Notes under the pieces: generated by a model | Databases searched by the model: none | What the model was told of the DNA's origin: nothing | The model's input: the letters and a program-made list of their open reading frames with translations, nothing else | Shown here: positions 1 through 6,623 of the stretch, piece by piece | Numbering within the stretch: the first letter of the stretch is position 1 | How the letters are laid out: each line of letters starts with the position of its first letter | NCBI GenBank assembly: GCA_002717285.1 | Contig: PBDF01000008.1 | Location: 1-6,963, forward strand | Length of the DNA: 6,963 nucleotides | Reading direction: 5' to 3' | From: Magnetovibrio sp. | GTDB taxonomy: Bacteria; Pseudomonadota; Alphaproteobacteria; Rhodospirillales_A; JABHCV01 | Made by a program: the position numbers and the translations under genes

Positions 1-1
1 G

Positions 2-52
2 AAAGATGGTGGTGAAGGAGCCCTTTATGTCATGTTGAAGAGGAAGCGATGA
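2..52 (+). CDS. Smr-domain protein, C-terminal end only (partial)
   Basis: The window opens inside a reading frame that gives [16 protein letters not shown] and then TGA at 50-52. GG-x-GA-x-YV-x-L followed by a basic tail is how the Smr (small MutS-related) domain ends in many proteobacterial proteins. Full-length members are putative nucleic-acid-binding proteins or nucleases; nothing more can be said from 16 residues. The stop overlaps the start of the next gene in an ATGA, and the codons for the basic tail double as the next gene's ribosome binding site. In alphaproteobacteria an Smr gene commonly precedes this type of XRE regulator and hslUV, which supports the call. The alternative is another protein with a similar tail. 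The 5' part lies outside the window. Confidence 0.6.
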   Translation, partial: KDGGEGALYVMLKRKR

Positions 53-429
53 CACCTTTTGGCAAAAAAATTAGACAGTTGCGACAGCAGCGCGGTATAC
101 TGCAAAAAAAAATGGCAAGAGATTTAGGTGTTTCGAGTGCGTATTTATCTTCGCTTGAGCATGGTTATCGAGGTCGACCGGGAACGGGTTTTTTGGAACA
201 AATTTGTGGTTATTTAGACCTAATTTGGGACGAGGCTGAAGAAATTAAATATCTTGCGCGACTATCCCACCCAAGAGTGATGGTTGATACTTCGGGTTTA
301 TGTCCTCAAGCTACTGAACTTGCTAATGTATTAGCGGAGACAATTGGTGAACTTGATGTTGAAACTTTGCAATGGATTCTTAATGAAATAAAAGGCCGTC
401 AGGCACCACTAAAAGGACCAACACATTAG
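49..429 (+). CDS. XRE-family helix-turn-helix transcriptional regulator
   Basis: This 126-residue protein has an N-terminal Cro/C1-type (XRE) helix-turn-helix at about residues 4-60: [13 protein letters not shown], then [20 protein letters not shown] with the recognition helix around SSAYLSSLE. The C-terminal half (about 65-126) is helical, with [12 protein letters not shown] and [15 protein letters not shown] stretches typical of a regulator family found beside hslUV in alphaproteobacteria. It probably binds DNA as a cytoplasmic dimer; its targets and any ligand are unknown. The ATG at 49 is preceded by AGAGGA (39-44) at 4-nt spacing and overlaps the Smr stop as ATGA, so the two are probably translated in a coupled way. 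The stop codon TAG (427-429) overlaps the hslU stop on the other strand. DNA-binding role is confident; function is not known. Confidence 0.85.
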   Translation: MTPFGKKIRQLRQQRGILQKKMARDLGVSSAYLSSLEHGYRGRPGTGFLEQICGYLDLIWDEAEEIKYLARLSHPRVMVDTSGLCPQATELANVLAETIGELDVETLQWILNEIKGRQAPLKGPTH

Positions 430-1736
430 AGAATAAACTTCCTTAGATCGGCGTCTTTTGCTAAGTCACCTACTTGTTGGGAAACATCTTCAGAAGTAAT
501 TGAGAAGGTTTCCCCTCCCTTTTCTGATGCATTAAAGGAGATATCTTCTAACAGTTTTTCTAAAACAGTATGTAACCGTCTTGCGCCAATATTTTCAACA
601 CCCTGGTTAATTTCCTCAGCTAAATCAGCTATAGCATCAATTGCATCATCACCAAATTCTAAAGTGACGTCCTCCACAGCCATCAGAGCTGTATACTGTT
701 TGATGAGGCTGGCTTCTGTTTCTAGAAGTATTCGAACAAAATCGTCACGTGTCAAGGAACGCAATTCAACTCTTGTTGGAAGTCGGCCCTGTAATTCTGG
801 TAATAAGTCAGAAGGTTTTGCAACGTGAAAAGCTCCTGATGCTATAAATAAGATATGGTCTGTCTTTACAGGGCCGTGCTTTGTTGAGACCGTGGTTCCT
901 TCAATGAGTGGAAGAAGATCACGCTGAACACCCTCTCGACTGACGTCACCACCTGTTCTATCAGATCGAGCTGTGATCTTGTCTATTTCATCCAGGAAAA
1001 CAATTCCATTATTTTCTACGTTGCTTAGAGCTTTTTTTATGATTTTCTCTTCATCGAGTAGTTTGTCACTTTCCTCTGCAATCAATATATCATAAGAGTC
1101 TGATACCTTCATGCGTTTAGGTTTTGTTTGTTGACCAAATGCTTTACCCATAATATCGCCAATATTGAGCATACCCATTTGAGCACCTGGCATCCCTGGG
1201 ACATCAAATGTAGGCATATTTGATATTGATGATTCAGCAACATTTATTTCAATTTCTCGATCTGCTAAAGCTCCTTCTCGTAGTAGTTTTCTAAATTTAT
1301 CACGAGTTTCGCTTGAGGCATTTTCTCCAACAAGCGCGTCAATAACTCTTTCTTCTGCATGGATTTCAGCTTTTGCCATGACGTGTTTTCGCATCTCACT
1401 CCGAACATGATGAAGCGCAATCTCAACTAGGTCACGTATTATTTGTTCAACATCTCGTCCAACGTAGCCAACTTCAGTAAATTTTGTTGCTTCTACTTTT
1501 ATGAAAGGGGCCTGTGCTAATTTTGCCAGACGGCGAGCAATCTCGGTTTTACCGACACCAGTAGGACCTATCATTAGAATATTTTTTGGTAATACTTCTT
1601 CCCGTAAATTGTCGTCAAGCTGTTGTCGTCGCCAACGATTTCTTAAAGCAACTGCAACGGCTCTTTTGGCGTCGGTTTGTCCAATTATAAAGCGGTTAAG
1701 TTCAGAGACTATTTCACGAGGAGTAAAGCTGGACAT
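426..1736 (-). CDS. hslU: HslU (ClpY), ATPase subunit of the HslUV protease
   Basis: HslU is the AAA+ unfoldase that forms hexameric rings, binds and unfolds substrates with ATP, and feeds them to HslV in the cytoplasm. The 436 residues are full length (E. coli 443). Visible motifs are IIGQ at 17-20, Walker A GPTGVGKT (57-64), pore loop GYVGRD (90-95), a variable intermediate (I) domain at about 110-243, Walker B IVFLDEID (245-252), sensor-1 region FIASGAFH (297-304), [12 protein letters not shown] (314-325) with the arginine-finger region, and sensor-2 GARR (384-387). The C-terminal DLRKFIL tail is the segment that docks into HslV and activates it. The ATG at 1736 lies 3 bp after the hslV stop, with a modest GAGAG about 10 nt upstream inside the end of hslV, so the two genes should share one transcript. 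No defect is visible. Confidence 0.98.
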   Translation of the reverse strand: MSSFTPREIVSELNRFIIGQTDAKRAVAVALRNRWRRQQLDDNLREEVLPKNILMIGPTGVGKTEIARRLAKLAQAPFIKVEATKFTEVGYVGRDVEQIIRDLVEIALHHVRSEMRKHVMAKAEIHAEERVIDALVGENASSETRDKFRKLLREGALADREIEINVAESSISNMPTFDVPGMPGAQMGMLNIGDIMGKAFGQQTKPKRMKVSDSYDILIAEESDKLLDEEKIIKKALSNVENNGIVFLDEIDKITARSDRTGGDVSREGVQRDLLPLIEGTTVSTKHGPVKTDHILFIASGAFHVAKPSDLLPELQGRLPTRVELRSLTRDDFVRILLETEASLIKQYTALMAVEDVTLEFGDDAIDAIADLAEEINQGVENIGARRLHTVLEKLLEDISFNASEKGGETFSITSEDVSQQVGDLAKDADLRKFIL

Positions 1737-1739
1737 GAT

Positions 1740-2288
1740 TTAAAGGCTCTCAATAATTATATTATTATTGGTGTATACACAAATCTCAGCAGCAATACTC
1801 ATTGCTTTACGGGCAATCGTTTCAGCATCCATGTCATCATTATCTATTAGTGCAGTTGCTGCCGCTAGAGCATAATTTCCACCTGAGCCTATGCCTGCAA
1901 GACCTTTACTTGGCTCAAGCACATCGCCTGTACCGGTTAAAATTAGGGAAATTTCTTTATCAGCCACAGCCATCATTGCCTCAAGTTTGCGTAAATAACG
2001 ATCTGTTCGCCAGTCTTTGGCCATTTCAACACAGGCACGTGTGAGTTGTTTGGGATATTGTTCTAGTCGACTTTCTAGACGTTCAAATAGTGTGAAGGCA
2101 TCAGCTGTAGCTCCAGCAAAACCAGCAATTACGGAACCATCTGCTAGTGAGCGAACTTTACAAGCATTTGCTTTAAGAACAGTATCGCCTAAAGTAACTT
2201 GACCGTCACCTGCAATAACTACAGTTCCATTTTTTCGGACAGATAGAATTGTTGTGCCACACCAGCCTGGAAATTTTTGATTGCTCAA
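1740..2288 (-). CDS. hslV: HslV (ClpQ), threonine peptidase subunit of the HslUV protease
   Basis: HslV is the proteasome-beta-like peptidase that forms the double-hexamer core of HslUV and degrades substrates delivered by HslU. The 182-residue product carries an 11-residue leader ending WCG; cleavage after G11 would expose T12 of TTILSVRK as the catalytic N-terminal threonine. D28 and K44 align with the conserved active-site Asp17 and Lys33 of the mature enzyme. [38 protein letters not shown] and GIGSGGNYA are family signatures. The start codon is TTG, not ATG: no in-frame ATG lies nearby, the position fits the propeptide length seen in alphaproteobacteria, and AGAGG sits 8 nt upstream. It is the first gene of the hslVU pair, with a heat-shock-type promoter just upstream. 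Confidence 0.97.
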   Translation of the reverse strand: MSNQKFPGWCGTTILSVRKNGTVVIAGDGQVTLGDTVLKANACKVRSLADGSVIAGFAGATADAFTLFERLESRLEQYPKQLTRACVEMAKDWRTDRYLRKLEAMMAVADKEISLILTGTGDVLEPSKGLAGIGSGGNYALAAATALIDNDDMDAETIARKAMSIAAEICVYTNNNIIIESL

Positions 2289-2296
2289 AATACGAA

Positions 2297-2301
2297 CCTC
2301 T
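2297..2301 (-). promoter_or_regulatory. Ribosome binding site fixing the TTG start of hslV
   Basis: On the minus strand AGAGG lies 8 nt before the TTG at 2288-2286. It is the only good Shine-Dalgarno match near the hslV N terminus and supports the TTG as the true start in the absence of an ATG. Confidence 0.7.
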
Positions 2302-2321
2302 ATAAATAATGTGTTTAAGGG

Positions 2322-2355
2322 ATTTAGGCGTACTAGGCTTCTGGGTCAAGGGTGA
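2322..2355 (-). promoter_or_regulatory. Probable heat-shock (sigma-32/RpoH) promoter of hslVU
   Basis: Read on the minus strand, TCACCCTTGAC (2355-2345) is followed by 16 nt and then CCTAAAT (2328-2322). The first element matches the sigma-32 -35 box (TCnCCCTTGAA) at all defined positions but the last. The second fits the alphaproteobacterial RpoH -10 form CYTATnT with one mismatch. Transcription would begin near 2315, giving a leader of about 27 nt that contains the hslV ribosome binding site. hslVU is a classic RpoH target in other proteobacteria, which agrees. The same -35 (TTGACC) could serve the housekeeping sigma factor, but the matching -10 (TAAATC at 17 nt) is poor. Confidence 0.65.
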
Positions 2356-2447
2356 TTATTTAATTACTATTTGTAACTCTAAATTTAAAAAAGTTGTTTA
2401 TTAATTTTTGATTGCAGATAACGATATTTAAATAGATTGAAATTTTT

Positions 2448-2470
2448 TTGAGCAGAAAATTATTGCTCAA
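2448..2470. repeat. Perfect 7-bp inverted repeat, possible operator
   Basis: TTGAGCA (2448-2454) and TGCTCAA (2464-2470) form a perfect inverted repeat around a 9-nt AT-rich spacer. It lies about 100 bp upstream of the hslV promoter and about 210 bp upstream of hisB. The spacing fits a dimeric regulator binding site. There is no proper U-run after the hairpin on either strand, so a terminator is unlikely. A second, weaker palindrome follows at once: TTACC (2472-2476) and GGTAA (2481-2485). No binding protein can be named. Confidence 0.4.
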
Positions 2471-2666
2471 TTTACCCATTGGTAATTATCAGGCAGTCAG
2501 TTTTAATGTTGTGTTGTTAAATATACTATCAATTAAAATAATTTTTTTAAAAAAACTGTGCTTATTACATAATTTACAATATATTTTCTTTGTGACTTGA
2601 ATAAGAAAGTATGTGTACCTTCAGGTTTGTATTTTTACCTGCTACAAGTAATTAGGATTTGCAAAT

Positions 2667-2674
2667 AGAAGAGA
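2667..2674 (+). promoter_or_regulatory. Ribosome binding site choosing the ATG start of hisB
   Basis: AGAAGAGA ends 5 nt before the ATG at 2680. A longer frame from TTG at 2659 is open, but the nearest AGG (2654-2656) is only 2 nt from it, and the family normally begins with a short MR-x-x-x-x-x-R stretch as seen from 2680. Confidence 0.6.
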
Positions 2675-2679
2675 ATGTT

Positions 2680-3279
2680 ATGCGTAAGGGCAAAGTAGAA
2701 CGCAATACAAATGAGACAAAAATTACTGTATCAGTTAATCTCGATGGTACTGGGAAATACTCGGTATCAACAGGCATTGGTTTTTTGGATCACATGCTTG
2801 AGCAATTGTCTCGACATAGCTTGATTGATCTTGCGGTTAAGGCAGAGGGAGATCTCCACATCGATTTTCATCACACAACAGAAGATACTGGTATTGCTAT
2901 TGGTGAGGCTTTTACCAAAGCACTTGGCGATCGAAGAGGAATTGTGCGTTTCGGGCAGGCAATGTCTCCAATGGATGAAACTTTATCCCGCGTTATCTTA
3001 GATGCATCGAACCGGCCTTATTTAGTTTGGAATGTAAGTTTCACTCGGGATAAACTAGGTGAAATGGATACGGAATTATTTAAGGAATGGTTCCAAGCCT
3101 TTGGCCAAGCAGCTGGTTTAACATTGCATGTTGAATGTTTATACGGAACAAATAATCATCACAAAGTTGAATCTTGTTTCAAAGGTTTGGCGCGTGCGTT
3201 ACGTCAAGCAATTGAGGTAGATAAGCGCAAGGCCAATGAAGTGCCGTCGACCAAAGGCGTTCTTGGTGGTTCCCTTTAG
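2680..3279 (+). CDS. hisB: Imidazoleglycerol-phosphate dehydratase (HisB)
   Basis: The enzyme dehydrates imidazole-glycerol phosphate to imidazole-acetol phosphate, the step after HisHF in histidine biosynthesis. The 199-residue monofunctional form lacks the phosphatase domain fused in E. coli HisB. Metal-binding motifs of the duplicated fold are clear: GFLDHML (H38), DFHHTTED (H64, H65, E68) and [11 protein letters not shown] (H160, H161, E164). PMDE (97-100) and the TKGVLGGSL tail are also typical. I chose ATG 2680 over the upstream TTG 2659 because of the ribosome binding site and the family's usual N terminus. It is the first gene of the his run; the next gene starts 29 nt downstream. Confidence 0.97.
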   Translation: MRKGKVERNTNETKITVSVNLDGTGKYSVSTGIGFLDHMLEQLSRHSLIDLAVKAEGDLHIDFHHTTEDTGIAIGEAFTKALGDRRGIVRFGQAMSPMDETLSRVILDASNRPYLVWNVSFTRDKLGEMDTELFKEWFQAFGQAAGLTLHVECLYGTNNHHKVESCFKGLARALRQAIEVDKRKANEVPSTKGVLGGSL

Positions 3280-3308
3280 ATAAATCGAGCTTAAGAAGCC
3301 CAATAATT

Positions 3309-3707
3309 ATGAAAACACACTCATACACCGTGCACTTATCTTTGAATGCTAGTGATGATGGCATGGTCATAATTAAGGAGGGATTTTGTTGGTCTAGCTT
3401 TTTTTTAACTGTCCCTTGGGCGCTATTTCATTGTATGTGGTTGGAATCAGCAATCTTTGCAACCATACAAGTTGCAATAGTGATTATTTTTCAATTTGCT
3501 ATGTTGTCCGTGACAGCACTGGGGATTGCGTTATTTGCTGTTGCGCTAGTTTTTGGTTTCATGGCAGATGAAATTAGGCAAAATTTTCTTTTGCGAAAGG
3601 GTTACCGCTTCGAAGACCTGGTACTAGAGCGCGATATGGAAAGTGCAACCAAACGTGTTCTCACTGCTCGTTCCCAGCTATTGGCCAGAATGACAGCCAA
3701 CTTATGA
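3309..3707 (+). CDS. DUF2628-like small membrane protein in the his operon
   Basis: This 132-residue protein has a short N-terminal region ([27 protein letters not shown]) followed by hydrophobic stretches at about 28-44, 47-65 and 68-85, then a polar tail (86-132) with [28 protein letters not shown]. The pattern YTVHL - VKEGF-x-W - WALFH - membrane segments - RKGYR-x-x-x-x-x resembles DUF2628 proteins that sit between hisB and hisH in alphaproteobacteria. Its function is unknown; the inner membrane is the expected location. The start ATG follows a weak AAGAAG at 10-nt spacing. The stop TGA overlaps the hisH start as ATGA, so translation of hisH is probably coupled to it. The family assignment is from pattern memory, so it is less certain than the existence of the gene. 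Confidence 0.8.
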   Translation: MKTHSYTVHLSLNASDDGMVIIKEGFCWSSFFLTVPWALFHCMWLESAIFATIQVAIVIIFQFAMLSVTALGIALFAVALVFGFMADEIRQNFLLRKGYRFEDLVLERDMESATKRVLTARSQLLARMTANL

Positions 3708-4348
3708 CTGTTGTAATTGTTGATTACGGTTCTAGTAATTTACGATCCGCTGCCAAAGCTTTCGAACGTGGAGTCGTAGAGTCAGGATTATCATTAAAAG
3801 TCCTTGTAAGTTCTAATCCAAATGATGTTAGAAATGCATCTCGTATTGTACTGCCTGGCGTTGGTTCTTTTGCTGATTGTCGAGCTGGGTTAATGGCTCT
3901 AGATGGTATGATAGATGTTTTAAATGAAGCAGTAATAGAGAAAGCTATGCCATTTTTAGGTATTTGTGTAGGTATGCAGCTAATGGGCTCTGTGGGCTTA
4001 GAGCATGGTATTCATATGGGTTTGGGTTGGCTCAATGGAACGGTTCGTGTTCTTGAACCAATTGACAAAACTTTAAAAATTCCACACATGGGTTGGAATG
4101 AGTTGGTCCTTAAAAGTGCCTCTCACCCTGTTTTGGAAGGACTAGGTAATTACCCTCATGTTTATTTTGTTCATAGTTACTTCTTGGATTGTGACAGTCC
4201 CAAAGATGTTCTTGCAACAGTTGATTATGGCGGTTCAGTAACAGCAATGGTTGCTCGGGAAAACATGATTGGTACGCAATTTCATCCTGAAAAAAGTCAA
4301 CATATTGGACTTAGATTAATTAGAAATTTTCTAAATTGGAAACCCTAG
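3704..4348 (+). CDS. hisH: Imidazole glycerol phosphate synthase, glutaminase subunit (HisH)
   Basis: HisH releases ammonia from glutamine and passes it through HisF to PRFAR. The 214 residues form one class-I glutamine amidotransferase domain. The catalytic triad is visible as C88 in [10 protein letters not shown]194 and E196 in [14 protein letters not shown] (51-56) is the oxyanion-strand region and HMGWN (128-132) lies at the interface side. Length is close to the usual 200-215. The ATG overlaps the stop of the membrane-protein gene (ATGA) and has no clear ribosome binding site of its own, so reinitiation after the upstream gene is likely. hisF, its partner, lies two genes downstream. Confidence 0.97.
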   Translation: MTVVIVDYGSSNLRSAAKAFERGVVESGLSLKVLVSSNPNDVRNASRIVLPGVGSFADCRAGLMALDGMIDVLNEAVIEKAMPFLGICVGMQLMGSVGLEHGIHMGLGWLNGTVRVLEPIDKTLKIPHMGWNELVLKSASHPVLEGLGNYPHVYFVHSYFLDCDSPKDVLATVDYGGSVTAMVARENMIGTQFHPEKSQHIGLRLIRNFLNWKP

Positions 4349-4353
4349 AAGCC

Positions 4354-5079
4354 ATGATTTTTTTTCCTGCAATTGATATAAAAAACGGGATGTGTGTTCG
4401 CTTACTACGTGGTGATATAAATAAAGTTACTGTTTTCAATAAAGACCCAGCAGCCCAGGGAAAAGTTTTTGAAGATGCGGGTTGCGAATGGATACATGTG
4501 GTTGATTTAAACGGTGCTTTTGAGGGAAAACCTGTTAACGGCACTACTGTAGGATCAATTATTGAAGCTATTACCATCCCTGTTCAATTGGGTGGTGGTA
4601 TTAGAAAAATGGAAACTATTGCATTTTGGTTGGAGGTAGGTATCTCTCGAATCATTCTAGGAACAGCGGCACTAAAAGACCCTTCCCTAGTGCGGCGTGC
4701 CTGCAAGGAATTTCCTGGCCAGATAGCTGTTGGCATTGACTCTCAAAGTGGTTTGGTAGCGGTTGAAGGTTGGGCTAAGGTCTCTGAAGTGCCAGTTCTT
4801 GATATGGCAAAGCGGTTTGAGGATTCTGGTGTGGCAACAATTATTTTTACAGACATAAATCGTGACGGTGCTATGCAAGGCCCTAATATCGACGAGACAA
4901 GAGCCATTGCGGAAGCAATCAGAATTCCTGTTATTGCATCTGGGGGCATTTCCTCCATGTCTGACTTGCAGGCTCTTAAAGAAGCTGGTGATGGTTTATT
5001 TGCTGGCGTAATATCTGGTCGTGCAATTTATGATGGTACAATTGATACTAGTGCTGCAATACAACTTCTAAGGGATTAA
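4354..5079 (+). CDS. hisA: ProFAR isomerase (HisA)
   Basis: HisA converts ProFAR to PRFAR by an Amadori rearrangement, supplying the substrate of HisHF. The 241-residue (beta/alpha)8 barrel starts MIFFPAIDIKNG with catalytic D8; the second acid is D129 in VGIDSQSG. T166 in FTDINRDG and the phosphate-binding loops LGGGI (79-83) and ASGGIS (195-200) are present. The frame stays open from a TTG at 4336 inside hisH, but homologues begin at the M-I-x-x-P-A-I-D stretch, so I chose ATG 4354. Its ribosome binding site is weak (AGAAG at 3-nt spacing), and the 5-nt gap after the hisH stop suggests coupled translation. Length matches the family (about 240-245). Confidence 0.97.
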   Translation: MIFFPAIDIKNGMCVRLLRGDINKVTVFNKDPAAQGKVFEDAGCEWIHVVDLNGAFEGKPVNGTTVGSIIEAITIPVQLGGGIRKMETIAFWLEVGISRIILGTAALKDPSLVRRACKEFPGQIAVGIDSQSGLVAVEGWAKVSEVPVLDMAKRFEDSGVATIIFTDINRDGAMQGPNIDETRAIAEAIRIPVIASGGISSMSDLQALKEAGDGLFAGVISGRAIYDGTIDTSAAIQLLRD

Positions 5080-5085
5080 CATAAT

Positions 5086-5865
5086 ATGCTTAAGGCACGT
5101 ATTATTCCTTGTCTTGACGTTGAAGGAGGCCGTGTTGTCAAAGGAGTAAATTTTGTTGATCTTGTGGACGCAGGAGATCCTGTAGAACAAGCTCGTGTTT
5201 ATGATATTTCAGGGGCTGATGAATTGACGTTTCTTGATATTACAGCTTCTCATGAATACCGAGATACAATTTATGACGTTGTTTCAAAAACTGCCGAGCA
5301 ATGTTTCATGCCTTTAACTGTTGGTGGTGGAGTCCGTTCGACGGAAGACGTTCGTAAATTGCTTCAAGCAGGAGCTGATAAAGTATCCATAAATACTGCT
5401 GCTGTAACTAATCCTGATTTGGTGCGAGAAGCAGCTGAAAAATTTGGATCCCAATGTATTGTTGTGTCTGTAGATGCAAAATCTATTGGTAAAGAAAGAT
5501 TTGAGATATTTACTCATGGTGGCAGAAATGCGACGGGGCTTGACGCAATTGATTGGTCTAAACGCATGACCTCTCTTGGAGCAGGAGAAATTCTTTTAAC
5601 CTCTATGGACAGAGATGGAACTAAGCTTGGTTTTAACTTATCTTTAACACGGGCTATTTCAGATGCCGTTAAGGTTCCGGTAATTGCGTCAGGTGGTGTT
5701 GGAACTCTTGATCATATGGTTGAGGGCATTCGTGATGGTCATGCATCAGCAGTTCTAGCGGCCTCAATTTTTCACTTTGGAATTTTTACAATAGAGCAAA
5801 CTAAAGCTTACATGGCAGAAAGAGGTATTCCTGTGCGCCTTAATACTGAGAGTGACCAAATATGA
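5086..5865 (+). CDS. hisF: Imidazole glycerol phosphate synthase, cyclase subunit (HisF)
   Basis: HisF uses ammonia from HisH to convert PRFAR to imidazole-glycerol phosphate and AICAR. This 259-residue (beta/alpha)8 barrel, paralogous to HisA, begins [20 protein letters not shown] with catalytic D11; the second acid is D130 in [15 protein letters not shown] (78-85), TSMDRDGT (172-179) and ASGGVG (201-206) are the phosphate-binding and active-site loops. AASIFHFG near 225-232 is the usual C-terminal signature. The ATG at 5086 has a good AAGGGA 10 nt upstream, inside the end of hisA. Its stop TGA overlaps the hisE start (ATGA). Confidence 0.98.
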   Translation: MLKARIIPCLDVEGGRVVKGVNFVDLVDAGDPVEQARVYDISGADELTFLDITASHEYRDTIYDVVSKTAEQCFMPLTVGGGVRSTEDVRKLLQAGADKVSINTAAVTNPDLVREAAEKFGSQCIVVSVDAKSIGKERFEIFTHGGRNATGLDAIDWSKRMTSLGAGEILLTSMDRDGTKLGFNLSLTRAISDAVKVPVIASGGVGTLDHMVEGIRDGHASAVLAASIFHFGIFTIEQTKAYMAERGIPVRLNTESDQI

Positions 5866-6200
5866 ATGAAAATAATATCAATAGCGAAGTACTCGAGAGA
5901 GTTTTTAAGATTATTAAGAGCCGACATAACGAGAGTTCAGATACTTCGTACACGGCTCAATTATTTTCCAAAGGTCGTGGTAAAATTGCCTGCAAGTTGG
6001 TTGAGGAAGCAACAGAAACCATAGTTGCTGCTCTAAATGAGGGTGAAGAAAGGGTTATAAGCGAGAGCTCTGATCTTTTATTTCATTTATTGGTGCTTTG
6101 GGCAGATTTGGGAATTGAACCCAATCACGTATGGAGGGAACTTGGTCGACGTGAAGGGATTTCTGGTATTGATGAAAAGGTTGCTCGAAAACAAGAATAA
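5862..6200 (+). CDS. hisE: Phosphoribosyl-ATP pyrophosphatase (HisE)
   Basis: HisE hydrolyses phosphoribosyl-ATP to phosphoribosyl-AMP and pyrophosphate, the second step of histidine synthesis. The 112 residues form a single MazG-like all-alpha domain: [24 protein letters not shown] carries the metal-binding acids E48, E49 and E52, and [13 protein letters not shown] carries E68 and D71. It is a stand-alone HisE without a fused HisI cyclohydrolase; hisI is not in the window. The ATG overlaps the hisF stop, with GAGAG 9 nt upstream. A second ATG at 5866 is out of frame with it. The next gene begins 17 nt after its stop. Confidence 0.95.
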   Translation: MNENNINSEVLERVFKIIKSRHNESSDTSYTAQLFSKGRGKIACKLVEEATETIVAALNEGEERVISESSDLLFHLLVLWADLGIEPNHVWRELGRREGISGIDEKVARKQE

Positions 6201-6217
6201 ATATAAAGATTTGCTTT

Positions 6218-6595
6218 ATGGTTTATGATGAAGAAAATATATTTGCTAAAATTCTTAGGGATGAAATTCCTTGTGAGAAAATATATGAGGATGAATACGC
6301 ACTTGCTTTTTATGACATTAACCCGCAAGCAGCTGTGCATGTTTTAGTTATACCGAAAGGTTCTTATATAAACATTGATGATTTCTCTGAAAAAGCATCA
6401 GACTCTGAAATTATAGGATACACCCGGGCTATTGGTTGCGTAGTGCGCAAATTAGGAATTGTAGATTCAGGTTTCCGCACGTTGGCAAATAATGGTCCAA
6501 ATGCGCATCAAGAAGTACCACATTTCCATACTCATATTCTTGCAGGGCATGACTTAGGTCAAATAATACAAAGATTTAAAGATAACATGCCATAA
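6218..6595 (+). CDS. HIT-family (histidine triad) nucleotide-binding protein
   Basis: This 125-residue protein is a HinT/HIT-type nucleotide hydrolase or transferase, expected to act on the alpha-phosphate of AMP-linked small molecules in the cytoplasm; the physiological substrate is not clear. It begins NIFAKILRDEIPC-x-K-x-YEDEYALAFYDINPQA, with HVLVIPK at 41-47, and ends with the histidine triad H102-F-H104-T-H106-IL; H104 would be the nucleophile. Length fits the short HIT proteins (about 110-140). It lies 17 nt after hisE and is probably the last gene of the his transcript. The ribosome binding site is weak (AAAGA, 6205-6209). Similar his-HIT neighbourhoods are known in other proteobacteria, so the linkage may be conserved; whether it has a role in histidine synthesis is unknown. 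Confidence 0.93.
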   Translation: MVYDEENIFAKILRDEIPCEKIYEDEYALAFYDINPQAAVHVLVIPKGSYINIDDFSEKASDSEIIGYTRAIGCVVRKLGIVDSGFRTLANNGPNAHQEVPHFHTHILAGHDLGQIIQRFKDNMP

Positions 6596-6623
6596 ACGTT
6601 CATTAGAATTTTTTGAGACTTTA

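Larger units (their letters stand above)
2289..2679. other. Divergent intergenic region between hslV and hisB
   Basis: About 390 bp without a credible gene, clearly richer in A+T than the flanking coding DNA. The hslV-proximal end holds the RpoH-type promoter and ribosome binding site. The middle holds two adjacent small palindromes (2448-2470 and 2472-2485) and a T7A7 tract (2542-2555). For hisB I see only weak promoter candidates on the plus strand: TTGTTA (2514-2519), 17 nt, AATAAT (2537-2542); and isolated -10-like TATACT (2522-2527) and TACAAT (2575-2580) without good -35 partners. There is no histidine-rich leader peptide, attenuator or recognisable riboswitch. Close to hisB, CAGGT (2622-2626) and ACCTG (2637-2641) could form a weak 5-bp stem. 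Confidence 0.6.

Noticed and set aside
1501..2202. Plus-strand open frames across hslU and hslV (1501-1743, 1802-2044, 2017-2202)
   Set aside because: They lie opposite strongly conserved coding sequence and show no domain or family pattern; they are shadows.
2542..2555. T7A7 palindrome as a functional hairpin
   Set aside because: A pure A/T palindrome in a very AT-rich spacer is expected by chance; at most it affects DNA bending.
2460..2660. Histidine attenuator or leader peptide upstream of hisB
   Set aside because: No short frame with a run of His codons and no strong terminator hairpin is visible.
2659..2679. N-terminal extension of HisB from TTG 2659
   Set aside because: AGG lies only 2 nt before this TTG, while ATG 2680 has AGAAGAGA at 5 nt and begins where the family normally begins.
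4336..4353. N-terminal extension of HisA from TTG 4336, inside hisH
   Set aside because: HisA proteins start at the M-I-x-x-P-A-I-D strand that places the catalytic Asp at residue 8; the extra six residues have no family support.
4320..4958. Minus-strand open frames opposite hisA, and similar ones opposite hisF and hisE
   Set aside because: They overlap well-supported his genes on the other strand and have no recognisable protein features.
6596..6623. Terminator between the HIT gene and gshB
   Set aside because: There is a T6 run (6609-6614) but no GC-rich stem before it on either strand, so I do not call an intrinsic terminator.
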